A stretch of DNA of 64,000 nucleotides from an uncultured Bacteroidales bacterium (GTDB taxonomy: Bacteria; Bacteroidota; Bacteroidia; Bacteroidales; UBA11471), in the NCBI GenBank assembly GCA_944325415.1, contig CALUZW010000003.1, positions 124,001 through 188,000 on the forward strand, read 5' to 3'. Below are positions 26,280-35,435 of the stretch, one piece after another. The position numbers were made by a program, and so were the translations under genes. The first letter of the stretch is position 1. Each line of letters begins with the position of its first letter. The notes under the pieces were generated by a model that saw only the letters and a list, made by a program, of their open reading frames with translations, was not told where the DNA came from and did not search any database.

Positions 26280-26762
26280 ATGCCAAAGCAAGAACTCCCC
26301 CCAAAAATGTTCTACACCATTGCCGAGGTCGCACAGCACTACGGCATCAACGAGTCGACCTTGCGATTTTGGGAAAAAGAGTTCGACATCATTGCCCCAA
26401 AACGGTCGGACAACCGCCGGAAAATACGGGCCTACACTCCACAGGACGTGCGCAACATAGGCCTCATCTACCATCTGCTCAAAGAACAGGGACTCACCCT
26501 CAGCGGCGCCAAGGAGCGACTGAAAAGGAATGCGAAGAAGACCGGGAATCTTTACGACGTCGTCTCGCGCCTGCAAGCCATTCGGAATGAACTCTCGGCC
26601 GTATGCCGCGAATTAAATGCACTCTCGATACCTGCCGACATTGCAAAAGAACCAAGCACAGATAACGACGAAGAAGAAAACAAGGAACCACACATCGCAC
26701 CCAAAGAAGAAGGAGAAACTCCCAACGACCTGTTTGGCCCACAACGGCCCGACAAGCCCTGA
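26280..26762 (+). CDS. MerR-family transcriptional regulator
   Basis: A 160-residue protein. The winged-helix DNA-binding domain occupies about residues 10-78: FYTIAEVAQHYGINESTLRFWEKEF and IRAYTPQDVRNIGLIYHLL. A short helical segment follows, then an acidic, probably disordered tail rich in Glu, Pro and Lys. It has no cysteine cluster, so it is not of the metal-sensing kind. This form, paired with an M23 peptidase, is common in Bacteroidetes genomes by my recollection. Its target is unknown. It lies 16 nt after the peptidase stop, in one operon, and converges with the VanZ-like gene, 10 bp away. Confidence 0.9.
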   Translation: MPKQELPPKMFYTIAEVAQHYGINESTLRFWEKEFDIIAPKRSDNRRKIRAYTPQDVRNIGLIYHLLKEQGLTLSGAKERLKRNAKKTGNLYDVVSRLQAIRNELSAVCRELNALSIPADIAKEPSTDNDEEENKEPHIAPKEEGETPNDLFGPQRPDKP

Positions 26763-26772
26763 CAAACCGTCG

Positions 26773-27201
26773 CTACATTTTCTGAGGCTTGTCAAAAAGG
26801 AATACCGGCAGAAATCGCGCAACAAACGGCACCAGATAACACCCCGACCACGCTCCGGCCAGCACACCGAGCGCATCGGCCACCCAGTCCCACCAATCAC
26901 CGGTGCGGTAACTGGTACAGTACATTTGCAGCAACTCCACCACTCCCCCGAACACCACACACAAGAAAAGCCCCCACACCAGGCGACGGCGGAAACTTAT
27001 TTGCGACAGAGACTGCCGGTAAACGTCGAGATAGAATGCCAGCATGACCCCCAGATACATGATAAAATGAACTATCTTATCGGCATAGGGTATGCGCGGC
27101 ATATCGTCGGGAGCAGAGGTGCGGGCCAGCGAGAGATAGAGTATGGCCGCCACGACAAGCAGCGTAAAGAGATATTTCTTCAACCAAACGATCAGATTCA
27201 T
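26773..27201 (-). CDS. VanZ-like integral membrane protein
   Basis: A 142-residue protein with four predicted membrane segments: about residues 8-25, 41-58, 73-93 and 108-130. The VanZ-type motif is seen in PYADKIVHFIMYLGVML and GGVVELLQMYC, with DWWDWVADALGVLAGA, the usual DxxxNxxG-like helix start. In the vancomycin system VanZ gives low-level teicoplanin resistance, but most chromosomal members have no known function. A minus-strand TACCTTTG at 27234-27227 gives a plausible -7 box and a leader of about 18 nt. Confidence 0.85.
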   Translation of the reverse strand: MNLIVWLKKYLFTLLVVAAILYLSLARTSAPDDMPRIPYADKIVHFIMYLGVMLAFYLDVYRQSLSQISFRRRLVWGLFLCVVFGGVVELLQMYCTSYRTGDWWDWVADALGVLAGAWSGCYLVPFVARFLPVFLFDKPQKM

Positions 27202-27282
27202 TGTTCCTGAATTAGTGATAGCGACACAAAGGTATCATTTTTCGGCAAAACAAGGGCCGCAAATAAGATAAATAACAAATGG

Positions 27283-27312
27283 TTTGATTTTGACGAAAAA
27301 TTATTACATTTG
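27283..27312 (+). promoter_or_regulatory. Promoter of the sodium symporter operon
   Basis: TTTG (27283-27286), an 18-nt spacer and TACATTTG (27305-27312). A second TACATTTG lies at 27323-27330, so two -7 boxes are present before the ATG at 27353. Confidence 0.55.
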
Positions 27313-27352
27313 TACACATCTTTACATTTGCCTTACAGAAACTGAAACAAAT

Positions 27353-28699
27353 ATGGGACAAAGAGCCTCATTCAGCACCAAACTGGGTGTCATCGCCGCC
27401 ACCGCCGGCTCCTCGATAGGGCTGGGAAACATCTGGCGTTTTCCTTACGAAACCGGACAGAACGGGGGCGCCGCATTCATACTCATCTACATTGTCTGTG
27501 TCCTGGCACTGGCCATGCCGGTAATGATTGCCGAATTTGTCATCGGCCGCGGTTCCCGCACCAACGCCTCGCACGCCTTCAACAAACTGGCACCGGGCTC
27601 CTGGTGGAAAATCATCGGCTACATCTGCATCTCGGCGCCGGTAATCATCGTGGGCTTCTACTTCGTCATTTCGGGGTGGACCCTCGAATATGTAGTGCAA
27701 TCGCTCACGCCAGGAGGAATGGTCGTACAATCGGCCGAAGCCTACTCTGCCGAGTTCAACCAGTTCATCGCCTCGCCGCTCAAACCGCTGGTATGGGTCA
27801 TTCTCTTCATCATCATCAACCACATCATACTCATGCGAGGAGTAAACAGCGGCATCGAAAAGGCGGCCAACATACTCATGCCCCTGCTCTTTCTCATACT
27901 CCTCATTTTCTGTGTGCGCTCCATCTTCCTGCCGGGATTTGACGAAGGCATGAAATTCCTCTTCATGCCCGACTTCTCCAAAATCACCCCCAATGTCGTA
28001 CTGAGAGCCATGGGGCAGGCCTTTTTCTCGATGAGCGTGGGCATGGGCATACTCATCACCTATGCCTCGTACTACACCAAGGAGACCAACCTCACCCGCG
28101 TGGCAGCCACCGTGGCCACCTTCGACACAATGGTCGCCATACTGGCCGGCATCATCATCTTCCCGACGGTCTTCACCTTCGGAATAAGCCCTTCGCAAGG
28201 ACCCGAACTCATATTCATCACCCTGCCCAACCTCTTTGCCCAGATGCAACTGGGGTGGCTGTGGTCGTCGCTCTTCTTCGTCCTGGTATCGCTGGCAGCC
28301 CTCACCTCGACCATCTCGCTGAGCGAGGTCTCCATCGCTTTCCTGCAAGATACACGGGGCTACTCCCGCCACAAAGCCACCGCCATCATGACCGGCATAT
28401 ACATCGTACTGGCCAGCCTCTGCTCCCTCTCGTTCGGGGCATTGAACGGCATACGCATTTTCGGCCTCACCATCTTTGACTTTTGCGACTTTCTCTCGTC
28501 GAATATCCTTCTCCCGGCCGGCGGGCTCTTCATCTCGATATTCGTAGGGTGGAAAATCGACCAGAAATTTGTGCGCCGCGAGCTCTATAACGGCAGCGAC
28601 TCGGCGGGGTGGTACTACAAGCCCCTGCTCTTCTGCCTGAGATTCATTGCCCCCGTCTCCATTTTCCTGATTTTCCTCTCGGGACTACACTTGCTCTGA
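27353..28699 (+). CDS. Neurotransmitter:sodium symporter (NSS/SNF) family transporter
   Basis: A 448-residue inner-membrane protein with about eleven to twelve helices. The family start is plain: KLGVIAATAGSSIGLGNIWR, then PYETGQNGGAAFILIYI, in which the unwound helix 1 binds substrate and sodium. It continues with AMPVMIAEFVIGRGSR and, later, GQAFFSMSVGMGILITYASY. Bacterial members such as LeuT, TnaT and MhsT import amino acids with sodium. The amino acid here is not known. Start is the ATG at 27353; the longer frame from 27284 would include both -7 boxes. The small protein gene follows after 7 nt. Confidence 0.94.
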   Translation: MGQRASFSTKLGVIAATAGSSIGLGNIWRFPYETGQNGGAAFILIYIVCVLALAMPVMIAEFVIGRGSRTNASHAFNKLAPGSWWKIIGYICISAPVIIVGFYFVISGWTLEYVVQSLTPGGMVVQSAEAYSAEFNQFIASPLKPLVWVILFIIINHIILMRGVNSGIEKAANILMPLLFLILLIFCVRSIFLPGFDEGMKFLFMPDFSKITPNVVLRAMGQAFFSMSVGMGILITYASYYTKETNLTRVAATVATFDTMVAILAGIIIFPTVFTFGISPSQGPELIFITLPNLFAQMQLGWLWSSLFFVLVSLAALTSTISLSEVSIAFLQDTRGYSRHKATAIMTGIYIVLASLCSLSFGALNGIRIFGLTIFDFCDFLSSNILLPAGGLFISIFVGWKIDQKFVRRELYNGSDSAGWYYKPLLFCLRFIAPVSIFLIFLSGLHLL

Positions 28700-28706
28700 C
28701 GGCACC

Positions 28707-28985
28707 ATGTATAATGACGACCCGCAACGGCTATGGCATTTCTCACGCGGCGAACGCATCGCCGTCGTCGTGCTGCTGATAGCCATCGCCGCCACGCTGC
28801 TGGCCCGGCGCTACCTGCACCGCACTCCCGACATCGGCCTGTGCGACACGACATGGCTGCAAGAAGAGGTGCCGGCCTTTGAAGAGCAGCTCGTCCGCCC
28901 CGAAAAAAACTCAAAAAAAGAGAAAAGCTATCGCCCCAAACAACAAAAGCTACAACCTATCGAACAGGAAATTCCGGCCGAATGA
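28707..28985 (+). CDS. Small membrane protein, possible remnant of a helix-hairpin-helix protein
   Basis: A 92-residue protein with the start LWHFSRGERIAVVVLLIAIA, one membrane helix (about residues 18-35), then a charged tail of Glu, Lys and Gln. The opening FSRGER plus helix resembles the N-terminus of larger Bacteroidetes helix-hairpin-helix (ComEA-like) membrane proteins, but the DNA-binding repeats are absent here. It may be a shortened form or a decayed gene. It follows the symporter by 7 nt and so is probably co-transcribed. The similarity is from memory of the family, hence modest confidence. Confidence 0.55.
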   Translation: MYNDDPQRLWHFSRGERIAVVVLLIAIAATLLARRYLHRTPDIGLCDTTWLQEEVPAFEEQLVRPEKNSKKEKSYRPKQQKLQPIEQEIPAE

Positions 28986-29081
28986 CAACCCGACAGCCAC
29001 GATGCAAAAAATCTCTTCCGAGGTATAGGTATTTTCAACGAAAAAGAAGTATCTTCGTCGGGAAATAAACACTCCCGCACG

Positions 29082-29939
29082 ATGATAGCAGCAACGATGA
29101 CACCCTACACGTTGAACTTCGGAGGCCGGCTTCTCCCGCTCGACCGCCCACGGGTCATGGGTATTCTCAACGCCACGCCCGACTCGTTTTACGACGCCAG
29201 CCGCTGCGGCTCCGAGGCCGAAGCCATAGCCCGGCGCGCCCGTGCCATCATCGAAGAGGGGGGCGACATCATCGACATAGGCGCCTACTCCTCCCGACCC
29301 GGCGCCGATGACGTTTCGCCCGAAGAGGAGTGGCAGCGGCTCAACCGTGCCCTCGACACCATACGCAGCCTCTACCCCGAGTCCATACTCTCGGTCGACA
29401 CCTTCCGGGCCGACATTGCGCGCCGCTGCGTCGAACAATACGGGGTGCAAATCATCAACGACATCTCCGGCGGCGACCTCGACCCCGAGATGTTCGACAC
29501 CGTAGCCGACCTGCACACCGCCTACATACTCATGCACATGAAGGGTACCCCGCAGACCATGCAGGAAGCTCCCCGCTACAACCACCTCATGGCCGACGTA
29601 ACCGATTACTTCGCCCGCCGCATCGACCGGCTGCACCGGCTCGGGGTGAGCGATATCGTCGTCGACCCGGGATTCGGATTCGGGAAAACGCTCGACGACA
29701 ACTACCGGCTCCTGCGCCGCCTCGACGAACTGCGCCCCCTGGGCAAGCCCCTGCTCGTAGGCGTGTCGCGGAAATCGATGATATACCGGCTTCTCGGTAC
29801 CACTCCGGCCGAAAGCCTCACGGGCACGACCGCACTCCACACCCTGGCTCTGATAAACGGAGCCAGCATCCTGCGGGTACACGACGTGCGAGAAGCCGTC
29901 GAAACCACCAAAATCGTATCAAAAACCTTATCGGTATAG
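29082..29939 (+). CDS. folP: Dihydropteroate synthase
   Basis: A 285-residue TIM-barrel enzyme that joins p-aminobenzoate to dihydropterin pyrophosphate in folate synthesis; it is the target of sulfonamides. Motifs: PRVMGILNATPDSFYD (pterin pyrophosphate loop 1, about 26-41), DIIDIGAYSSRPGA (loop 2), SVDTFRADIA, INDISGGDLDP, DPGFGFGKT and GVSRKSMI. Start could be 29082 or the ATG at 29097, which gives MTPYTLNFGG; both keep the whole domain. It lies 3 nt before cdaA, a pairing typical of Bacteroidetes. Confidence 0.96.
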   Translation: MIAATMTPYTLNFGGRLLPLDRPRVMGILNATPDSFYDASRCGSEAEAIARRARAIIEEGGDIIDIGAYSSRPGADDVSPEEEWQRLNRALDTIRSLYPESILSVDTFRADIARRCVEQYGVQIINDISGGDLDPEMFDTVADLHTAYILMHMKGTPQTMQEAPRYNHLMADVTDYFARRIDRLHRLGVSDIVVDPGFGFGKTLDDNYRLLRRLDELRPLGKPLLVGVSRKSMIYRLLGTTPAESLTGTTALHTLALINGASILRVHDVREAVETTKIVSKTLSV

Positions 29940-29942
29940 TCT

Positions 29943-30704
29943 ATGTTTGCACACTTCGGTATCAAAGACATACTCGACATTCTGATTGTCGCGACGCTGC
30001 TATACAGCCTCTACCGCCTCATGAAGGAGTCGGGCTCGATAAACATCTTCACGGGCGTACTCATCTTCATCGGCGTGTGGGTGGTCGTTACCCGCATTCT
30101 CGACATGAAACTCATGGGCGCCATCATGGACAAGCTCATCAGCGTGGGGGTCATCATTCTGGTGATACTCTTCCACGACGAAATCAGGCAATTTCTCGTA
30201 GAACTCGGATCCCACAAACGATGGCGGTTCCTCTTCCACTTTTTCAGGCCCAACAAAAACAAAAACGAGGCTCGCGACTACATCGCACCCGTCGTCTATG
30301 CCTGCATCAGCCTTTCCAAAGGCAAAGTGGGGGCCCTCATCGTCATCAAGCGGGATATGCCCCTCACCTTCTACGAGCATACAGGCGACATCATCAATGC
30401 CGACGTCAACCCGCGGCTCATCGAAAACATCTTCTTCAAGAACAGTCCGCTGCACGACGGCGCCATGATTATTGCCGACAACCGCATACGCGCTGCCGGC
30501 TGCATACTCCCCGTATCGCACAACCTCGACATTCCCAAATCATTGGGTCTGAGACACCGGGCCGCGCTGGGTATCTCGCAGGAGACCGACGCCATAGCCG
30601 TCGTCGTGTCGGAAGAGACCGGCAACATCTCGGTGGCGATGAACGGTAAATTCAAACTGCGGCTCTCGACCAAGGAGCTGGAACAAGTCCTCACCACAGC
30701 CTAA
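29943..30704 (+). CDS. cdaA: Diadenylate cyclase, CdaA type
   Basis: A 253-residue protein with three N-terminal membrane helices (about residues 8-25, 36-52 and 62-78), then a DisA_N cyclase domain (about 90-240). The catalytic motifs are SPLHDGAMIIAD near residue 170 and LGLRHRAALGIS near 204, the DGA and RHR signatures that make c-di-AMP from two ATP. The product controls potassium, osmotic and wall homeostasis. In Firmicutes this gene sits with cdaR and glmM; here it directly follows folP, and no cdaR is visible. It is anchored in the inner membrane with the cyclase in the cytosol. Confidence 0.95.
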   Translation: MFAHFGIKDILDILIVATLLYSLYRLMKESGSINIFTGVLIFIGVWVVVTRILDMKLMGAIMDKLISVGVIILVILFHDEIRQFLVELGSHKRWRFLFHFFRPNKNKNEARDYIAPVVYACISLSKGKVGALIVIKRDMPLTFYEHTGDIINADVNPRLIENIFFKNSPLHDGAMIIADNRIRAAGCILPVSHNLDIPKSLGLRHRAALGISQETDAIAVVVSEETGNISVAMNGKFKLRLSTKELEQVLTTA

Positions 30705-30716
30705 CGATTCACAACC

Positions 30717-32447
30717 ATGCAAAACCGCTCGTTCATACACACTTTCGTCGACAGACGGGTAGCCCTCGGACTCTTCATCTGGTGGATACTCAACCTGCTG
30801 CAAGCCGCCTTCACCGAACTGGCCCACGACGAAGCCTACTACTTCATGTTTTCCCAGCATCTCGACTGGGGATACTTCGACCACCCGCCCATGACGGCCC
30901 TGCTCATCTGGCTGGGCAGTTTCGTCGGAGGAGAACTGGGCGTGCGGCTCTTCTTCACCCTGTTGCAACCCCTATATCTGTGGATTCTGTGGTGCATCGT
31001 GCGCCCCGCCACCCCTCACCGCAGCGATGCCACGACATTCCTGCTCGCCTCGGCAGCACTGCCCATACTCCAACTCTACGGCTTCCTGGCCGTACCCGAC
31101 GTGCCGCTCCTGATGACGGCCGCCCTGTTCCTGCTCTGTTACAAGCGGTTTACCGAAGACGAGTCGGTGCTGAACATGCTCCTCCTGGGATTGACCATGG
31201 CCCTGATGGCTTACAGCAAATACCACGGCGCACTGGTCGTACTCTTCACGCTGGCCCTCAACCCGCGCATCTTCACCCGGTCGCGCATCTATCTGAGCGG
31301 ATTTTTTGCCCTCATTCTCATCGCGCCTCACCTCTGGTGGCAGCACACCCACGACTGGGCCACCTTTGCATACCACCTGCACGATCGAAACGGAGCCTTC
31401 TCCTTCTCAAACCTCACCGAGCATCTGCTCAACACCATAGCCGTGTTCAACCCCTTCTTCCTCCCGGTCTACTTCCTGGCCTGGAAACGGGTGAAGGCCC
31501 ATAATGCTACCGAACGCGCGCTCTACTTCATGCCCATACTCTTCTTCCTGTTTTTTGCCTTCTCCACACTCAAAGGGCGCATACAACCGCAATGGCTCAT
31601 CGTAGCCTCGTTCGGATTCATATACCTCATCTTCCAATATACCCGCGAATATGCCGGACCGAGACTCCGCCGCTACATCACCGTTGTCGGGTGGGCAACC
31701 ATCGTTCTGGCTCTGCTCATGCGCATCGAGCTCATCTGGAATCCGCTGGGCATACGCTTTGAAATATTCGACAACCGTCCCTCCTTCGAAGCCATAGCCC
31801 ACGAAGCCGGCGACCGCCCCATAATATTCGGAGGCAGCTACGCCATCGCCTCGAAATACAACTTCTACACCGGGAAACCGGCCTATTGCCAGCCCGACTT
31901 CTTCTACCGCACCAGCCAGTGGCAGTTCCGCGACGACGACACCCAAGCTACCGGCCGGGAAGTACTTTGGGGCATACTCATCGACGGCAGCCACCCCACC
32001 CCGCCGGGCATGAACGGAATATCGCTCGCCAACGGACAGAAATTTGTTTACAACGTCATTCCCTCGTTCAAGCCCGTACGCCTCACCACCGTCTACTACA
32101 ACGAAGAGATGATGCCCGAAAAGATTGCAGCGGGCGACACCCTCTCCTGCATCGTGGGACTGACCAATCCCTACCCCGACACCATCAAGGTAGGCAGCGA
32201 CAACACACAACTGCTCCTGCTCCTCTCCGACAAGAAACTGAGAAGAGCCGTACCCGTCGACTTGCAGGTGGTACTTCCGCCGGCAACCGAAGAGGAGTCG
32301 GTTACCGTCATGACAAAAGTGAAAGCCGCCATACCGGCCGACCTGCCGGCACAGAGCTACGATTTGGGGTTTGCCATACAGCGTGCTCCCCTGTCGTTCG
32401 GATACAATTCAGCCAAATACCGCATAAAAATTTTCTCTGACAAGTAG
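30717..32447 (+). CDS. GT39-like (ArnT/PMT-type) membrane glycosyltransferase
   Basis: A 576-residue multi-helix protein. The first loop carries ELAHDEAYYFMFSQHLDWG followed by YFDHPPMTALLIW, the acidic DE motif and the HPP motif expected of lipid-phosphate-sugar-dependent glycosyltransferases of the GT-C fold. About ten membrane segments occupy residues 15-360. A soluble C-terminal part (about 360-576) is predicted outside the cytoplasm. These enzymes move a sugar from a polyprenyl-phosphate carrier onto a protein or lipid. The acceptor is unknown. It follows cdaA by 12 nt and precedes GtrA by 4 nt, so the last two may work together on a carrier-linked sugar. Confidence 0.88.
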   Translation: MQNRSFIHTFVDRRVALGLFIWWILNLLQAAFTELAHDEAYYFMFSQHLDWGYFDHPPMTALLIWLGSFVGGELGVRLFFTLLQPLYLWILWCIVRPATPHRSDATTFLLASAALPILQLYGFLAVPDVPLLMTAALFLLCYKRFTEDESVLNMLLLGLTMALMAYSKYHGALVVLFTLALNPRIFTRSRIYLSGFFALILIAPHLWWQHTHDWATFAYHLHDRNGAFSFSNLTEHLLNTIAVFNPFFLPVYFLAWKRVKAHNATERALYFMPILFFLFFAFSTLKGRIQPQWLIVASFGFIYLIFQYTREYAGPRLRRYITVVGWATIVLALLMRIELIWNPLGIRFEIFDNRPSFEAIAHEAGDRPIIFGGSYAIASKYNFYTGKPAYCQPDFFYRTSQWQFRDDDTQATGREVLWGILIDGSHPTPPGMNGISLANGQKFVYNVIPSFKPVRLTTVYYNEEMMPEKIAAGDTLSCIVGLTNPYPDTIKVGSDNTQLLLLLSDKKLRRAVPVDLQVVLPPATEEESVTVMTKVKAAIPADLPAQSYDLGFAIQRAPLSFGYNSAKYRIKIFSDK

Positions 32448-32451
32448 CGCG

Positions 32452-32820
32452 ATGTTTGTTCAATTCATCAAATTCTGTCTCGTCGGCGGCTCCGGCGTCT
32501 TTGTCGACTTCGGCATCACCTGGCTCCTGAAAGAGGTGGCCCGCATCAACAAATATGTGGCCAACTCCATCGGCTTTATCTGTGCCGCCACGAGCAATTA
32601 CCTGCTCAACCGCATCTGGACCTTCGAGAGCCACGACCCCGAAATCGCCATGCAATATGCGCGGTTCATCGGCATATCGGTCATAGGCCTGCTCATCAAC
32701 AACACCGCCATCTACCTTTTCAACGACAAGCTGAAACTGAATTTCTACTTCTCCAAACTGCTGGCCATCGGCATTGTTACCTTCTGGAATTTCTTCATGA
32801 ACTATTTCTTCAACTTTTAG
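32452..32820 (+). CDS. GtrA-family membrane protein
   Basis: A 122-residue protein with four membrane helices (about residues 3-24, 35-55, 70-92 and 97-117). Family features: FIKFCLVGGSGVFVDFGITW at the start, SNYLLNRIWTFES in the loop after helix 2 and FFMNYFFNF at the end. GtrA proteins are thought to help flip polyprenyl-phosphate-linked sugars across the inner membrane. The gene starts 4 nt after the GT39-like gene, consistent with a donor-supply role. It is the last gene of the rightward run. The gap 32821-33008 shows nothing definite. Confidence 0.93.
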   Translation: MFVQFIKFCLVGGSGVFVDFGITWLLKEVARINKYVANSIGFICAATSNYLLNRIWTFESHDPEIAMQYARFIGISVIGLLINNTAIYLFNDKLKLNFYFSKLLAIGIVTFWNFFMNYFFNF

Positions 32821-33008
32821 GCGCCTGTCCGGCAGAGGCCGGGCGGGAAAGCCACCTCCACCTAATCGGCCCGACACCCGCGCCCCGGTCCCGATACAGG
32901 GCATACGGTACTGCCGCTGACACAAGGCAATAGACTTACGGGCGGCCGCAACCAACGGCCGACACACATCGAGAGGAAAGAGATACGGAGATAAAAAAGG
33001 GAAAAAAC

Positions 33009-33653
33009 TCAGCGCACACCGAGAGTCGTGAGCAGGCGTTCATACTCCGCGAGCATTGCCTCGTGCAACTTGTCGACCAGCGGATAGTCGACCTCCACCC
33101 CCTCGGGCTGCATCAGTTGCACCGCCCGGCGCTCTTTCCGGGTCTGCTCCACCTCAAAGAAGAACGGGTGCATCACCAGCGTCATGTGGGTGTGTGTATC
33201 GTAGAGGCAGAGCGTATAATCGACCGACAGCCGCAACGAGGGCGTAGTGTATGAAGCTTTCAGGAAAGCCTGCGGCGGAATCACCGGCACCAACAGCATC
33301 GAGACCATCTGCTTCTCTTTTATACCCTTGACAACATCGGGATAGCCATACACCTGGGCATTGACCCGGGTATAGGCCAGGTAGCGTGTGCGGGCCGGAT
33401 AAGAGGCCAGCGAATCAGGCGAGATAAAAACGTTCTGCCGCAACGAAGTGACGAACGAACGCGAACGGGACAAAGCCGAAGGGAAATCTTTGAGCAGGAA
33501 CATCTTCGACGAGTCGGGCGAGACCACCCCCACATACTCGACACAAGGCTCCACGGGCCGACTGGTCTTGGCCCTGGTGTTGCGGCGACCTGCCGTCGCC
33601 TCTCCGGCGAAGAGCAGCGACAGTATCAGAACAATGATGGCGACAGGTCGCAT
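33009..33653 (-). CDS. Secreted protein of unknown function in the porU-porV cluster
   Basis: A 214-residue protein with a signal peptide (MRPVAIIVLILSLLFAGEATAG). The mature part is mixed alpha/beta, with YLAYTRVNAQVYGYPDVVKG in the middle and a helical end (VDKLHEAMLAEYERLLTTLG). I do not recognise the family. It lies 12 nt after ispF in a leftward operon with porU and porV, so a periplasmic or envelope role is possible, but the ispF partner shows that position alone does not prove a secretion role. No lipobox cysteine is present in the signal. Confidence 0.75.
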   Translation of the reverse strand: MRPVAIIVLILSLLFAGEATAGRRNTRAKTSRPVEPCVEYVGVVSPDSSKMFLLKDFPSALSRSRSFVTSLRQNVFISPDSLASYPARTRYLAYTRVNAQVYGYPDVVKGIKEKQMVSMLLVPVIPPQAFLKASYTTPSLRLSVDYTLCLYDTHTHMTLVMHPFFFEVEQTRKERRAVQLMQPEGVEVDYPLVDKLHEAMLAEYERLLTTLGVR

Positions 33654-33665
33654 AGGTACAGATGA

Positions 33666-34145
33666 TTACGATTTTTGGAGCAGCGCCACGGCATAGGCCG
33701 ATATGCCCTCTTCGCGACCGGTGAATCCCAACTTCTCGGTGGTCGTGGCCTTGATGGAGATGTCGTCGGGCTCGATGCCCATGACACCGGCCAAGGTCTC
33801 CTGCATGCAGGGGATGTGCGGATTGAGTTTGGGGCGTTCGGCACACACGGTAACATCGATGTTGCCTATTTCGTAACCTCGCTCCCTGATGAGCCGAACG
33901 GTATCGCGCAGCAATATCTTGCTGTCGATGTTTTTATACTCCGCCGCCGTATCGGGAAAGTGAAAGCCGATGTCGCGCATTGCCGCCGCCCCCAGGAGGG
34001 CATCGCACACGGCATGAATCAGCACATCGGCATCGGAGTGTCCCAACAAGCCAAGCGTGTGGTCGATGCGTATGCCGCCCAGCCACAACTCCCGGCCTTC
34101 GACCAGCCGGTGCACGTCAAACCCCATTCCTACACGTATTTTCAT
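33666..34145 (-). CDS. ispF: 2-C-methyl-D-erythritol 2,4-cyclodiphosphate synthase
   Basis: A 159-residue enzyme from the ATG at 34145; a TTG two codons upstream is less likely. It converts CDP-methylerythritol phosphate to the cyclic diphosphate in the MEP isoprenoid pathway. Metal-binding residues are visible in RVGMGFDVHRL (Asp and His) and in LLGHSDADVLIHAVCDALLG, with the family's GHSDADVL motif. AMRDIGFHFPDT and KATTTEKLGFTGREEGI also match. It starts 11 nt after porV. The link to secretion genes is operonic, not functional. Confidence 0.96.
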   Translation of the reverse strand: MKIRVGMGFDVHRLVEGRELWLGGIRIDHTLGLLGHSDADVLIHAVCDALLGAAAMRDIGFHFPDTAAEYKNIDSKILLRDTVRLIRERGYEIGNIDVTVCAERPKLNPHIPCMQETLAGVMGIEPDDISIKATTTEKLGFTGREEGISAYAVALLQKS

Positions 34146-34156
34146 CGGCAAACGTA

Positions 34157-35386
34157 TTAGCGGCGGCGACGACCCATGAGGTCTTTAATGCCGTCCATGT
34201 CAAACGAGAGGGTAAAACGCATCGTCTGATCGAGCGGGCTGCTTTGGGCCGTAGCCAGCACATAGGCTGCATCGAGCGAGAAGACATTGAGCGAAAAGCC
34301 GGCACCGAAGGTGGCATACTGGCGATTACCCTTGTACTTGTTTTCATAATAGTAACCGGCACGCACAAAGAAACGGCGGTTGTAGGAGTATTCGAGACCG
34401 GTCGAGAAATAAATTTCCCGCAACTCTTCCTTGAATCCCCCGGGAGCGTCGGAAAACGACTTGAAGATACCCGATATGGAACCGGTATTGTTGAAGTCTT
34501 CTTTCGCCTGGTTGTAAGCCTCGGTATCGTACTGCTCATACCCGTCGCTGTCGGTATAGGTATAGTCGCTCTGACGGGGAGCCGCCGGCACCAGCAACTT
34601 GTTGGCGTCGAAGTTGATAGAAAGCGTGTTGTAGTCGTAAATCGGGAAGAGGAACGAGAAGCCGAGACGCAGATTGGTAGGCAGGAAGGAGCTATTGGTA
34701 CCCCCGTCGTAAGAGACTTTCGAACCGATGTTGGAGATGTTGAATCCCCACGAGAACTGACATTCGCTGCGCCCGATGATGGGATAGACCGTCTGATAGC
34801 CCGAAATGTCGGCTGCAAAGGCGGCGGCACCCGACATATCTTCGGCCGACGAAAGACCGCCAAAGCCCATGTCGGAGTAGATGAACCGGAAAACCACACC
34901 CATCGAGAACGACGACGACAACTTGCGGGAATAACCCAGGTCGAGTGCCATCTCATAGGGGTTGACCGTATTCTGCAAGGTACCGGAGTTGTCGTAGGTA
35001 GGCACCGAACCGAGCGAGAAATAACGCAACGATGCGCTCAGAGCCTGCAAGTCGTTACCGCCGAATTTCCAGTAACCGGCCACATAGGCCAGGTTGATAT
35101 CGTTCACCAGCTTGCGCAGCCACGGGGTGTACGACACCGAAACACCGGCACTGCTGAACGCGAAGGCATATTTCGACGGGTTCCAGTACTGCGAGTTCAC
35201 GTCGGGGTCAGTGGCCGCACCCAAGTCGCCCATAGAACCACCGCGGGCATCGGGTGCGATATTGAGGGTAGTTACGCCGGTGGTAATGGGATTGAACATG
35301 TCTTTTCCATCGCCATCGGCAAGAGCAGGAAGAGCCAGGAATGACCACATTCCCGCACAGAGCAGGTATTTTATCGAATGTTTCAT
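34157..35386 (-). CDS. porV: Type IX secretion outer membrane protein PorV
   Basis: A 409-residue protein with a signal peptide (to about residue 24, ALADG). It is an FadL-like beta-barrel: the N-terminal NIAPDARGGSMGDLGAATDPDVNSQYWNP region is characteristic, in particular ARGGSMG and the NPSKYAF that follows. The C-terminus, RFTLSFDMDGIKDL, ends the barrel. PorV carries cargo from the translocon to the sortase PorU at the cell surface and is also a cargo-modification factor. It follows porU by 49 nt, as is common in Bacteroidetes. The ATG at 35386 directly precedes a good signal sequence. Confidence 0.93.
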   Translation of the reverse strand: MKHSIKYLLCAGMWSFLALPALADGDGKDMFNPITTGVTTLNIAPDARGGSMGDLGAATDPDVNSQYWNPSKYAFAFSSAGVSVSYTPWLRKLVNDINLAYVAGYWKFGGNDLQALSASLRYFSLGSVPTYDNSGTLQNTVNPYEMALDLGYSRKLSSSFSMGVVFRFIYSDMGFGGLSSAEDMSGAAAFAADISGYQTVYPIIGRSECQFSWGFNISNIGSKVSYDGGTNSSFLPTNLRLGFSFLFPIYDYNTLSINFDANKLLVPAAPRQSDYTYTDSDGYEQYDTEAYNQAKEDFNNTGSISGIFKSFSDAPGGFKEELREIYFSTGLEYSYNRRFFVRAGYYYENKYKGNRQYATFGAGFSLNVFSLDAAYVLATAQSSPLDQTMRFTLSFDMDGIKDLMGRRRR

Positions 35387-35435
35387 ATTTCGTTAAGAGC
35401 TTGTCAATATGTAAATAACTTTACTTTTACGGCGT

